Shown: positions 1-5,848 of the stretch, one piece after another
Layout: each line of letters starts with the position of its first letter
Position numbering within the stretch: position 1 is the first letter of the stretch
Program-made: the position numbers and the translations under genes
The notes under the pieces: generated by a model
The model's database searches: none
Told to the model about the DNA's origin: nothing
The model's input: the letters and a program-made list of their open reading frames with translations, nothing else
NCBI GenBank assembly: GCA_022562335.1
Contig: JADFPM010000149.1
Location: forward strand, 1 to 6,699
Origin: Chloroflexota bacterium
Lineage (GTDB): Bacteria > Chloroflexota > Dehalococcoidia > Lucifugimonadales > UBA3495
Direction: 5' to 3'
DNA: 6,699 nt

Positions 1-218
1 ACTACGGGGTGGTCTACGATTGCCCCATCAGACTGCTTCAGGACGATCAGCCGTTCAACCTGGCGGTGATCATGTTGGACGACGATCCGGATATCCAGAT
101 GTATTCTCACCTCCCTGGAACACCGGTGGACCAGGTCCCAGTGGGGGCCAGCGTAGAGGTCGTGTTCGAGGCGACGGCAAACGGCCAAAAAGTCCCCGAG
201 TGGCGGGTAGTTAGCTAG
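1..218 (+). CDS. DUF35 OB-fold protein, C-terminal part (5' end outside window)
   Basis: Only the last 71 codons are present; the first complete codon is at position 3 and the stop is TAG at 216-218. The visible part is an OB-fold beta-barrel of the DUF35 (acyl-CoA-associated) family: a strand followed by PFNLAVIMLDDD, then a GASVEVVFE strand and a closing VPEWRVV strand, matching the family pattern of a 'G..V.V.F' segment followed by a terminal 'P.W..V'. The family's N-terminal zinc ribbon would lie upstream and cannot be checked. DUF35 proteins typically sit beside a thiolase-fold partner and form a complex with it, handling the acyl-CoA substrate; known examples are ChsH2 with the aldolase Ltp2 and the DUF35 subunit of archaeal thiolase/HMG-CoA synthase. 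The thiolase 61 bp downstream fits that pairing exactly. The GTG at position 9 is internal, not a start. Confidence 0.85.
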   Translation, partial: YGVVYDCPIRLLQDDQPFNLAVIMLDDDPDIQMYSHLPGTPVDQVPVGASVEVVFEATANGQKVPEWRVVS

Positions 219-266
219 AGACGATTTTCCACCAGCCTATTTCTCGGGCCCGTTTAAGGTCCGCAC

Positions 267-273
267 AAAGGAG
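267..273 (+). promoter_or_regulatory. Shine-Dalgarno of the thiolase gene
   Basis: AAAGGAG lies 6 nt before the ATG at 280. The near-ideal sequence and spacing fix the thiolase start and rule out any start further upstream. Confidence 0.85.
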
Positions 274-279
274 TGAATC

Positions 280-1611
280 ATGACTACCCAAAATGCCCCT
301 GCTGAAATGCATAGGTTCACCGAGGGATTGGGGATATGGGAACACAAGGGTAAGGTGGCGGCCGTCGGCATCGGGCATTCCCCGACCGCCCGGCGCTGGG
401 ACGGGAAAGCCGAGACCACCATGGGCGCCAACAGTATCCTGGCTTTAAGAAGAGCCATCGAGGACGCCGGTGTCTCGCCGGACCAGATTGACGGATTGGT
501 CCTCGACTCGGTGACCACCACGGGGGCTCACTGGGAGGCGGGCGATCCCCTTCCAATGGACGTTATCAACGCCTACAACCAAACAGATGATCCCTTGGAC
601 GGTATCGCCAAGCTGAGCGCCGAGTGGATCTTGAAGAACATGCCGGAGCTCACCAACGTCAAATTCACCATGTACGGTCCCGGTTGTATGTCCCACGCCA
701 TCGTCGTAGCCGCCCAGGCAATAGGGGAAGGCCGTGCTCACACCTGCCTGGTGCTCAAGGGTTGGCATAACCTGGAGGGCCGGTACAACCAGGGTGGGGT
801 TAGCTCCGCGGAGGAGGTTTCCGGGACTTACGCGGTTGGACCGGGCCGGACCATCTGGGGACCTCCGGGGTCCTACGGGACCGCGCTGCAATTCGCCCAA
901 TACTGCACCAAGTACGGCAAATCCCACGATATGATGGCCCCCTTCATGGCCAACTCAAGAAGGAACGGCCTGTTGTTCCCGGAGGGGTACTGGGCCCAGC
1001 ACCGGCCCGAGCAATTGACGACGGAGGATTACCTGGCCGCGCGGTGGATAGCCAAACCGGCGAGCCTTTTCGATAACGATATACCGGTGATGGTATCGGC
1101 GGCCTACCTCTTCACCACCGCCGAACGGGCCAAGGACATGAAGCAGAAGCCCGTATATATCCTCAACCATGCTTCAAGCCGGGGCACGCCCAGGAGCCTG
1201 CTTCCAACTCTGGATGAGGTCCAGGCGGAGACCGGCATGACCGGCAGGAAGATCTTCGAGGGCGCCGGGATAACCGCCGCCGATCTTTCCTTCGAAAACA
1301 TGTACGATGGCTTCTCCCTGTTCCACCAGTTCCACATCGAAGGGCTGGGCTACCGCGGCATGAAATTCGGGGAGGCCCTGGACTTTTACCAGACGGATAT
1401 CAGCATCGAAGGGCCTAACCCCATCCTACCCAGCGGCGGCAACATCGGCAGCGGCCGAAGCCGCTTCTGGATGCACACCGACTGCATCCAGCAGATACAG
1501 GGACGGGCGGGGGCTCGCTCGGTCACCGGGGTAAAGCCCGAGATCGCTGTCTCCGGCGGACCCATGCCCATGGGCGGCAACTTCACCGTGTGGAGCGCCA
1601 CTCCCGGCTAG
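280..1611 (+). CDS. SCP2-type thiolase / lipid-transfer-like acyl-CoA enzyme
   Basis: This 443-residue protein has the two-lobed thiolase fold of the SCP2 (sterol carrier/nondecarboxylating) type. Visible marks in order are: VAAVGIGHSPTARR near residue 30; GPGCMSHA with Cys136 at the position of the thiolase nucleophile, followed by the helix IVVAAQAIGEGRAH; MYDGFS at 341-346 and a GYRGMKFGEA segment at 357-366; and SGGNIGSGR at 385-393, followed by the QGRAG helix end. The family makes or cleaves carbon-carbon bonds in acyl-CoAs, and members paired with DUF35 include the aldolase Ltp2 of steroid side-chain degradation. Oddly, the canonical GHP histidine position reads GR (Arg393) and no C-terminal Cys-x-Gly motif is seen, so classical thiolysis is doubtful and retro-aldol or other CoA chemistry is possible. 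It follows the DUF35 gene and is probably cotranscribed with it. The substrate is unknown. Confidence 0.88.
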   Translation: MTTQNAPAEMHRFTEGLGIWEHKGKVAAVGIGHSPTARRWDGKAETTMGANSILALRRAIEDAGVSPDQIDGLVLDSVTTTGAHWEAGDPLPMDVINAYNQTDDPLDGIAKLSAEWILKNMPELTNVKFTMYGPGCMSHAIVVAAQAIGEGRAHTCLVLKGWHNLEGRYNQGGVSSAEEVSGTYAVGPGRTIWGPPGSYGTALQFAQYCTKYGKSHDMMAPFMANSRRNGLLFPEGYWAQHRPEQLTTEDYLAARWIAKPASLFDNDIPVMVSAAYLFTTAERAKDMKQKPVYILNHASSRGTPRSLLPTLDEVQAETGMTGRKIFEGAGITAADLSFENMYDGFSLFHQFHIEGLGYRGMKFGEALDFYQTDISIEGPNPILPSGGNIGSGRSRFWMHTDCIQQIQGRAGARSVTGVKPEIAVSGGPMPMGGNFTVWSATPG

Positions 1612-1615
1612 ACCC

Positions 1616-1657
1616 GAGTTCAGACCCAAATTCGGACCTAAATTCGGACCTAAATTC
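1616..1657 (+). repeat. 12-bp tandem repeat in intergenic gap
   Basis: Two perfect copies of AAATTCGGACCT occupy 1628-1639 and 1640-1651. They are flanked by a diverged copy on the left (GAGTTCAGACCC, 1616-1627) and a partial copy on the right (AAATTC, 1652-1657). The array fills most of the 62 bp between the thiolase stop and the next gene's start, ending just before that gene's Shine-Dalgarno site. Its AT-rich units differ from the GC-rich flanks. A role is not evident; replication slippage could explain it. Confidence 0.9.
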
Positions 1658-1660
1658 AAC

Positions 1661-1667
1661 GAGAGGG
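1661..1667 (+). promoter_or_regulatory. Shine-Dalgarno selecting the TTG start of the HAD gene
   Basis: GAGAGGG lies 6 nt before the TTG at 1674. No in-frame ATG precedes the first HAD motif, so this site is the main reason for choosing TTG. It implies that the upstream in-frame stretch starting at 1590 is not translated. Confidence 0.65.
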
Positions 1668-1673
1668 ACCTAC

Positions 1674-2042
1674 TTGGTAATACTGATCAGTTTCGACATA
1701 GACGGCACTTTGGAGATTGGAGATCCCCCCGGAGTTCTGACCATGGATATGGTGAGGATGGTCCAAGGGGAGGGGTTTTTGATAGGCAGTTGTTCCGACC
1801 GGCCGATGAGCGGACAGCAGGCTATATGGGACCAACACAACATCCATGTGGACTTTGTCGTCTCAAAACATATGCTGCCCGACGTAAAGGCCAAGTTCGA
1901 GGCCGACGTCTACTACCACATCGGCGACAGGGAAGACCTGGACCGGAAGCCGGCGCTGGATGCGGGGTTCGAGTTCCTCTGGCCCCACGAGGCCATTGAG
2001 ATGCCCTGGTTCAAATCAGACGGCGATGCAGGGATCACATAA
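1674..2042 (+). CDS. Small HAD-superfamily phosphatase-like protein
   Basis: From the TTG start the product is 122 residues. It begins MVILISFDIDGTL, so HAD motif I (nucleophile Asp8, acid/base Asp10) sits at the very N-terminus, as is normal for the superfamily. Motif II is probably Ser39 or Ser41 in IGSCSDRP, motif III a lysine among K65, K72 and K74, and motif IV GDREDLD with Asp85, Asp88 and Asp90, which would bind magnesium. HAD enzymes transfer phosphoryl groups through an aspartyl-phosphate. At 122 residues it is close to a bare Rossmannoid core with no room for a cap domain, which suggests an accessible or macromolecular substrate, or action as an oligomer; this is inference. It lies 62 bp after the thiolase on the same strand and may be cotranscribed. 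A longer version from GTG 1590 would overlap the thiolase end and translate the tandem repeat, and is rejected. Confidence 0.78.
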   Translation: MVILISFDIDGTLEIGDPPGVLTMDMVRMVQGEGFLIGSCSDRPMSGQQAIWDQHNIHVDFVVSKHMLPDVKAKFEADVYYHIGDREDLDRKPALDAGFEFLWPHEAIEMPWFKSDGDAGIT

Positions 2043-2052
2043 GCCGGTAAAC

Positions 2053-2100
2053 CTCACTAACCGTCCGCGAAGACAACGGGGACATCCTTAGGTTAGTGGG
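2053..2100. terminator. Inverted repeat, possible (bidirectional) terminator
   Basis: CACTAACC at 2055-2062 pairs perfectly with GGTTAGTG at 2091-2098. The stem extends by a T-G wobble and a C-G pair to 10 bp (2053-2062 with 2091-2100). The 28-nt loop contains a smaller GTCC/GGAC pairing (2063-2066 with 2079-2082). It starts 11 nt after the HAD stop, between two convergent genes, which is where a terminator would be expected. No T-tract follows on either strand, so a classical intrinsic terminator is not shown. Confidence 0.35.
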
Positions 2101-2168
2101 CCGAACTCTAGAATCAGTTGATTCCTGCCATCGCTTGGTTTCGAAGTCTCTGCCGCCCCTCGGCGCCG

Positions 2169-2624
2169 CTAATCGTTCATAACGGCATAGACGCGGTACG
2201 CGACGCCGTGCGCTGTTCGCTTGCCCTCCGCAATGCATACCAGGCCGTTGAGCCACCCATACCGTTCGTCGCCTGTCTCAAATCGGGGGGCAGTCATGAA
2301 GTATGCGTCGCCGTACTCCGATATCTCACCAGGTTGGGCGATAGGCCGGCCGCCGTCCGGCCTCGACACGCCGTAGTACTGTACGTAGATCAGGGCGCCG
2401 TCGCCGGTTTCGAACGTTACCCGCACATCCAACCTTGTGACCCCGTCCGGGTCCCGCAGCCACCAGTCGCCCCCACCCGCCCAGATCTTGCCCTTGAGCC
2501 TTGGTCCCTCGAAGCTGCCGCCGGCGACAACGGCGAGGCCCCGCATGCCGAATGGACCGGTACCGGTATTCCGAGTGGGCCGTTGCAGATCGGCACTGTA
2601 TTCCACCAGAAACTCTAGCTTCAT
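2169..2624 (-). CDS. DUF3237 (UPF0311) family protein
   Basis: This 151-residue protein has the usual full length and signature of DUF3237. Visible marks are GGSFEGPRLKGKIWAGGGDW (residues 35-54), DG then LDVRVTFETGDGALIYVQYYG (roughly 60-85), and YFMTAPRFETGDERYGWLNGL (108-128), followed by a C-terminal YRVYAV strand. The family is a small beta-barrel of unknown biochemical function, often found near catabolic dehydrogenases and hydrolases in environmental bacteria. No signal peptide or membrane segment is seen, so it should be cytoplasmic. The ATG is supported by AAGGAG (plus-strand 2632-2637) 7 nt upstream. It is the last gene of the minus-strand group behind the SDR and amidase, 111 bp after the amidase stop. 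That gap may contain its own promoter, but none was recognised. Confidence 0.9.
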   Translation of the reverse strand: MKLEFLVEYSADLQRPTRNTGTGPFGMRGLAVVAGGSFEGPRLKGKIWAGGGDWWLRDPDGVTRLDVRVTFETGDGALIYVQYYGVSRPDGGRPIAQPGEISEYGDAYFMTAPRFETGDERYGWLNGLVCIAEGKRTAHGVAYRVYAVMND

Positions 2625-2631
2625 AGGAGAA

Positions 2632-2637
2632 CTCCTT
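2632..2637 (-). promoter_or_regulatory. Shine-Dalgarno of the DUF3237 gene
   Basis: Read on the minus strand this is AAGGAG, 7 nt before the ATG at 2624, confirming that start. Confidence 0.8.
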
Positions 2638-2735
2638 TTCGCTTGCCGCAGATCTGGGCGCCGGTCTGTTGGCGGACCTAGCGTCGATTAGGCTGGTCCG
2701 GGTAACACCCCGGTTGCTTCAAGTCTGGGCTAAGG

Positions 2736-4136
2736 CTAGATTGGGGGTCTCCGCGTATGCCACTGGGTGGCTTGCTCGTAGGCGTACGCCACGTTCAGCA
2801 CGGTTTGTTCTTCAAAGGGCCTGCCCCCTATCTGGAGGCCGATGGGCAAGCCGTTCGAGGTAAAGCCGCAGTTGATGCTCACCGCGGGACAGCTGGCCAG
2901 GCTGAAGGGCGTGGTCATGCTCCCCCGGTTGCGATTGGTTTTCTCCCTGCTGTCGATGATCGGGTCGGGCTCTATCTTCGGGGCGGCGGTCCCCATCGTC
3001 GGCATCAATAGCACGTCGAGACCGGTCAACGCTTGAAGTATCTGCTGCCGCAGCAAGGCCCTCAGCTTCAAGGCTTTGTAATAGGCCAGCGCCGGCGTGA
3101 GGCTCCAGGTCAGGTAGGCGATCCGGTTATCGTGGTTTATCTCCTTCAAGCGGTTCCGGATCAACTCCCGGTAGTTGGTGGGGGCTTCCACCCTCAGAAC
3201 GCTGGATATGGTATTGGCGCCGCTGGTCAGCGGGATCGATATCTCTTCCACGTGCGCCCCCAGCTCGGCCAATGAATTGGCCGCCTGGGAGACGGCGTCA
3301 CGGACCTCGGGTTCCACCACATCCGTATAAAGCATCTCCTTGACCACGCCGATCCTCTTGCCCTCCAGGTTGCCGTCCAGGGCCGCCCGGTAGTCCGGGA
3401 CCGGGACATCCCAGGTGTATCCGTCCCGGGGGTCGTGACCCGCGATGGCCTGAAGGGTCAGGGCGCAATCCTCCACGGTCCGCGACAGCGGGCCAACGGT
3501 GTCCATCGACCACATTCCCGGTCTCAGGCCGTGCCGGCTCACCCGGCCCCAGGTGGGCCTCAGGCCGACCAATCCACACCAGGCGGCAGGTCCCCGCACC
3601 GACCCGCCGGTATCTTCACCCAGGGACGTGGCGCACAAGAAGGCAGCCGTCGCGCCCCCGGAGCCGCTGCTGGAACCGCCGGTGAACCTTTCCAGGTCCC
3701 AGGGATTACGCGCCGTGTCGAAGGCGTGGGACAGGCTGGTGGTGCCGAACTCGGTCATATTGAGTTTGCCCAGGAGGATGGCGCCGGCCGATTTCAGCTT
3801 GGTCATCACCGTGGCGTCTTCTTCGGGCACGAAATCGCCGAAGATCGGCGTGCCCGTCGTGGTGCGGATGCCGGCGGTATTGATCTGGTCTTTGACCGCC
3901 ACCGGTATGCCGTGCATCGGCCCCAGGTATTCGCCCCGGTCCAGGGCCTGTTCGGATTTCTCGGCGGCCTGGAGGGCTTCGTCGCGGCAAACGGTCAGGT
4001 AGGCGTATAGCTTGCTATTAAGGCTATCGATGCGGTCCAGGTAGGCTTCAACCGCCTGCACCGGAGATACGGTCCGGTCCTTGATAAGGTCCGAGAGCTC
4101 CGCCACCGACAGAAACGGTATATCGGCTTTATCCAT
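2736..4136 (-). CDS. Amidase-signature family amidase
   Basis: This 466-residue protein carries the complete amidase signature. It has Lys82 in PVAVKDQINTAGI, the glycine/serine-rich loop FTGGSSSGSGG with cis-serine Ser155, and nucleophile Ser179 in GEDTGGSVRGPA. The 24-residue spacing between the two serines is the same as in characterised amidases such as FAAH. The family hydrolyses amide or ester bonds with a Ser-cisSer-Lys triad. It resembles GatA of the tRNA amidotransferase, but lacks GatA's AYYIIAPAEASSN-type segment, has no gatB or gatC beside it, and has a catabolic neighbourhood. A free-standing amidase is therefore more likely. No signal peptide is seen. The ATG at 4136 has GAGG-like support 7 nt upstream (plus-strand 4144-4149). 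It lies 85 bp after the SDR stop and 111 bp before the DUF3237 gene, all on one strand. The substrate cannot be inferred. Confidence 0.93.
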   Translation of the reverse strand: MDKADIPFLSVAELSDLIKDRTVSPVQAVEAYLDRIDSLNSKLYAYLTVCRDEALQAAEKSEQALDRGEYLGPMHGIPVAVKDQINTAGIRTTTGTPIFGDFVPEEDATVMTKLKSAGAILLGKLNMTEFGTTSLSHAFDTARNPWDLERFTGGSSSGSGGATAAFLCATSLGEDTGGSVRGPAAWCGLVGLRPTWGRVSRHGLRPGMWSMDTVGPLSRTVEDCALTLQAIAGHDPRDGYTWDVPVPDYRAALDGNLEGKRIGVVKEMLYTDVVEPEVRDAVSQAANSLAELGAHVEEISIPLTSGANTISSVLRVEAPTNYRELIRNRLKEINHDNRIAYLTWSLTPALAYYKALKLRALLRQQILQALTGLDVLLMPTMGTAAPKIEPDPIIDSREKTNRNRGSMTTPFSLASCPAVSINCGFTSNGLPIGLQIGGRPFEEQTVLNVAYAYEQATQWHTRRPPI

Positions 4137-4143
4137 TTCATTA

Positions 4144-4149
4144 CCTCTT
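4144..4149 (-). promoter_or_regulatory. Shine-Dalgarno of the amidase gene
   Basis: Minus-strand AAGAGG lies 7 nt before the ATG at 4136, supporting the chosen start. Confidence 0.65.
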
Positions 4150-4221
4150 GCCCGTGATTCCGATTGCTTGCGTTCAGGTTATATTGCGGACACAAACTGT
4201 GGATCGGCTGGCGCGCCAATG

Positions 4222-4971
4222 CTACTCCGCGGTGCGGCCGCCGTCGATGACCAACTCCGACCCGGTCATGAATGACGCCTCATCCGAGGCCAGGAACAAC
4301 ACACCGTAAGCCACGTCCTCGGGCTTGCCCAGTCTGCCTAACGGTGTCCGGTCCATGCGGTCCTGCCGGTATTCCGGCGTTTCCAAGAGGGCGGCGGTCA
4401 TGGGGGTCTCGATGGTGCCTGGATGGACCGAGTTGGCCCTTATCCCGTCGGCCGCGTATTGGATCGCCGTCGATTTGGTGAACAGCCTGACCGCCCCTTT
4501 GGACGCCGAGTAGGCCGAAGATATATGGTTGCCCACCAGGCCGGCCACCGACGATATGTTCACGATGGAGCCGCCGCCGCTCTTCTTCATCTCGGGGATG
4601 GCGGCCTTGGTGCCCAGGAACACCCCTTTGGCATTGATATCCATCACCTGGTCCCACTCGTCGGCGCTGGTCTCAAGCACGGTGTTGGTGCGGTAGATGC
4701 CGGCGTTGTTGACCAGGATGTCCAGCTTCCCGAACCGGGAAACAGCCTCGTTGACGGCGTTCCGCCACTGTTCCTCATCGGTCACGTCCAGGTGAACGAA
4801 TACGCAGTCGCCGCCCAACTCGTTTATCTCGGCCTCGGTGCGTCTGCCGTCCTCGTCCAGCACGTCTCCAATCACCACCTTGGCGCCTTCTTTGGCAAAC
4901 AGTTTGGCTTCCGCCGCGCCCATGCCACGAGCGCCGCCGCTGATCAGGGCCACCTTGTTCTCTAATCGCAT
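4222..4971 (-). CDS. Classical short-chain dehydrogenase/reductase (SDR)
   Basis: This 249-residue protein has a complete classical SDR pattern. The nucleotide-binding loop is SGGARGMG (residues 11-18), a variant of TGxxxGxG. Asp36 at the end of strand 2 (VVIGD) suggests NAD(H) rather than NADP(H). Further marks are LDV near 61-63, NNAG at 88-91, and the catalytic tetrad Asn113, Ser141, Tyr154 and Lys158 (AYSASK). A typical HPGTIETPM segment follows the active site, and the C-terminus has the TGSELVIDGG end. It would oxidise a secondary alcohol or reduce a ketone in the cytoplasm; the substrate is unknown. The start at 4971 is chosen over the in-frame ATG at 5013 because AAGGA lies 9 nt upstream and the fold begins immediately (MRLENKVALISGG). 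It is the first gene of the SDR-amidase-DUF3237 group. Confidence 0.95.
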   Translation of the reverse strand: MRLENKVALISGGARGMGAAEAKLFAKEGAKVVIGDVLDEDGRRTEAEINELGGDCVFVHLDVTDEEQWRNAVNEAVSRFGKLDILVNNAGIYRTNTVLETSADEWDQVMDINAKGVFLGTKAAIPEMKKSGGGSIVNISSVAGLVGNHISSAYSASKGAVRLFTKSTAIQYAADGIRANSVHPGTIETPMTAALLETPEYRQDRMDRTPLGRLGKPEDVAYGVLFLASDEASFMTGSELVIDGGRTAE

Positions 4972-4980
4972 ATCTGACCG

Positions 4981-4985
4981 TCCTT
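4981..4985 (-). promoter_or_regulatory. Shine-Dalgarno deciding the SDR start
   Basis: Minus-strand AAGGA lies 9 nt before the ATG at 4971. It lies inside the longer reading frame that begins at 5013, so it decides in favour of the shorter 249-residue protein. Confidence 0.7.
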
Positions 4986-5010
4986 TACAACTATGCCCAG
5001 ATTGTATAAA
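4984..5010 (+). promoter_or_regulatory. Candidate sigma70-type promoter for the phosphatase gene
   Basis: TTTACA (4984-4989, 5 of 6 to TTGACA) and TATAAA (5005-5010, 5 of 6 to TATAAT) are separated by 15 bp, which is short but tolerable. Transcription would start near 5017 and give a leader of about 105 nt that includes the hairpin at 5057-5081. The minus strand has a -10-like TATACA nearby for the SDR group, but no matching -35 was found. Confidence 0.3.
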
Positions 5011-5056
5011 CATTGGGGCCGTGCCGCCACCCTAGCAAGAAAAGGCTAACGCGGAA

Positions 5057-5081
5057 CCACGCCTCACCCTTGTAGGCGTGG
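5057..5081 (+). promoter_or_regulatory. GC-rich hairpin/inverted repeat in the divergent region
   Basis: CCACGCCT (5057-5064) and AGGCGTGG (5074-5081) form a perfect 8-bp stem around a 9-nt loop. It lies 41 nt before the phosphatase ATG and 85 nt upstream of the SDR ATG. No T-tract follows. It could be a leader RNA hairpin or a dyad operator; nothing in the sequence decides between them. Confidence 0.5.
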
Positions 5082-5122
5082 CCCGGGCGTCGCTAATCAA
5101 ATATCAGGGAAGTAATCATCTG

Positions 5123-5848
5123 ATGGACCTGTTTATCATCCGGCATGGCCAGTCGGCGAATAATGCCCTGGCGAATATTCGAGACCGGGAAGTAGACCCG
5201 CCGCTGACGGAGCTTGGTGAACGCCAAGCGGAGGTCCTTGCCAATCATTTGGCCGGCGGCGAGACCCACGATCTGATCCCCGGCTTGACCGTGAATAATT
5301 CCAGGTTTCAATTGCGCCGGGGATTTGGCATCGAGAAATTATTCGCCAGTCCCATGTACCGCAGCCTGCAAACCGTCCGGCCGGTGGCCCAGGCGTTGGG
5401 GTTGGCGCCCCAGATCTGGGTGGATATCCACGAAGAGGGCGGGATGTACCTGAACCACGGCGGTGATGAAGGGCTGGTGGGTTATCCCGGAAGGACCAGG
5501 TCCGAGATATTGGCTGAATTCCCAGATTACCAACTACCTCCCGGCGTCACCGAGACCGGGTGGTGGAACCAGGGACATGAAGAGCTGCCGGCCTTGGCCA
5601 CCAGGGCCGCCCGCGTCGCGGATCAGCTAAGGGAAATGGCGGCGGGGGAAGAAAGGGTGGCCATGATCACCCACGGCTTTTTTATGGACGTGCTGCTCAA
5701 AGCGCTCTTCGGCCAACTCGCGGGGGAGAACATTTACTACCGTCATCACAACACCGCGATCACCCGAATAAGCATGAAGGTGGGTGAGCGTACCGATATC
5801 CTGAACCTAAACCGGGTAGACCACTTGGACCCGGACCTCGTTTCCTGA
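5123..5848 (+). CDS. Histidine phosphatase (phosphoglycerate mutase family)
   Basis: This 241-residue protein belongs to branch 1 of the histidine phosphatase superfamily. The N-terminus MDLFIIRHGQS holds the RHG motif (Arg7, nucleophile His8). Further marks are LTELGERQA at 28-36, the second arginine Arg80 in SPMYRSLQT, the acid/base Glu in IHEEGG (about 104-105), and the second histidine His184 in MITHGFF. Such enzymes hydrolyse or transfer phosphate from small metabolites or proteins through phosphohistidine. The annotation name 'phosphoglycerate mutase' does not establish a glycolytic role, and a general phosphatase is more likely. Residues 45-75 and 105-150 are longer than in the smallest members and may shape specificity. 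The start at 5123 is chosen because the fold begins there and AGGGA lies 12 nt upstream; the in-frame GTG at 5078 lies inside the hairpin and lacks a clear ribosome site. Its 3' end overlaps the convergent 62-residue gene. Confidence 0.92.
   Translation: MDLFIIRHGQSANNALANIRDREVDPPLTELGERQAEVLANHLAGGETHDLIPGLTVNNSRFQLRRGFGIEKLFASPMYRSLQTVRPVAQALGLAPQIWVDIHEEGGMYLNHGGDEGLVGYPGRTRSEILAEFPDYQLPPGVTETGWWNQGHEELPALATRAARVADQLREMAAGEERVAMITHGFFMDVLLKALFGQLAGENIYYRHHNTAITRISMKVGERTDILNLNRVDHLDPDLVS

Noticed and set aside
445..927. 160-residue minus-strand open frame within the thiolase gene
   Set aside because: It is antisense to a well-supported thiolase and has no recognisable domain or ribosome site.
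1590..1673. Longer HAD protein starting at GTG 1590
   Set aside because: It would overlap the thiolase end, translate the tandem repeat into a low-complexity tail, and lacks a good ribosome site; GAGAGGG before TTG 1674 fits better.
2118..2618. 166-residue open frame on the plus strand
   Set aside because: It is the antisense of the DUF3237 gene, which has clear family motifs and a ribosome site; the plus-strand product shows no recognisable domain.
2698..2713. CCGGG/CCCGG hairpin in the amidase-DUF3237 gap as a terminator
   Set aside because: It is a short stem without a T-tract; in GC-rich DNA this is expected by chance.
3435..4010. 191- and 167-residue plus-strand open frames across the amidase
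   Set aside because: They are GC-rich antisense shadows of the amidase, with skewed composition and no motifs.
2736..4136. Calling the amidase gatA
   Set aside because: No gatB or gatC is nearby, GatA-specific segments are absent, and the neighbours are catabolic enzymes.
4210..4217. GGCGCGCC 8-bp palindrome in the SDR-amidase gap
   Set aside because: A single short GC palindrome in GC-rich DNA carries no evidence of function.
4423..4965. 180-residue plus-strand open frame across the SDR
   Set aside because: It is antisense to a complete classical SDR gene; its sequence is rich in G, V, H and D, typical of a shadow frame.
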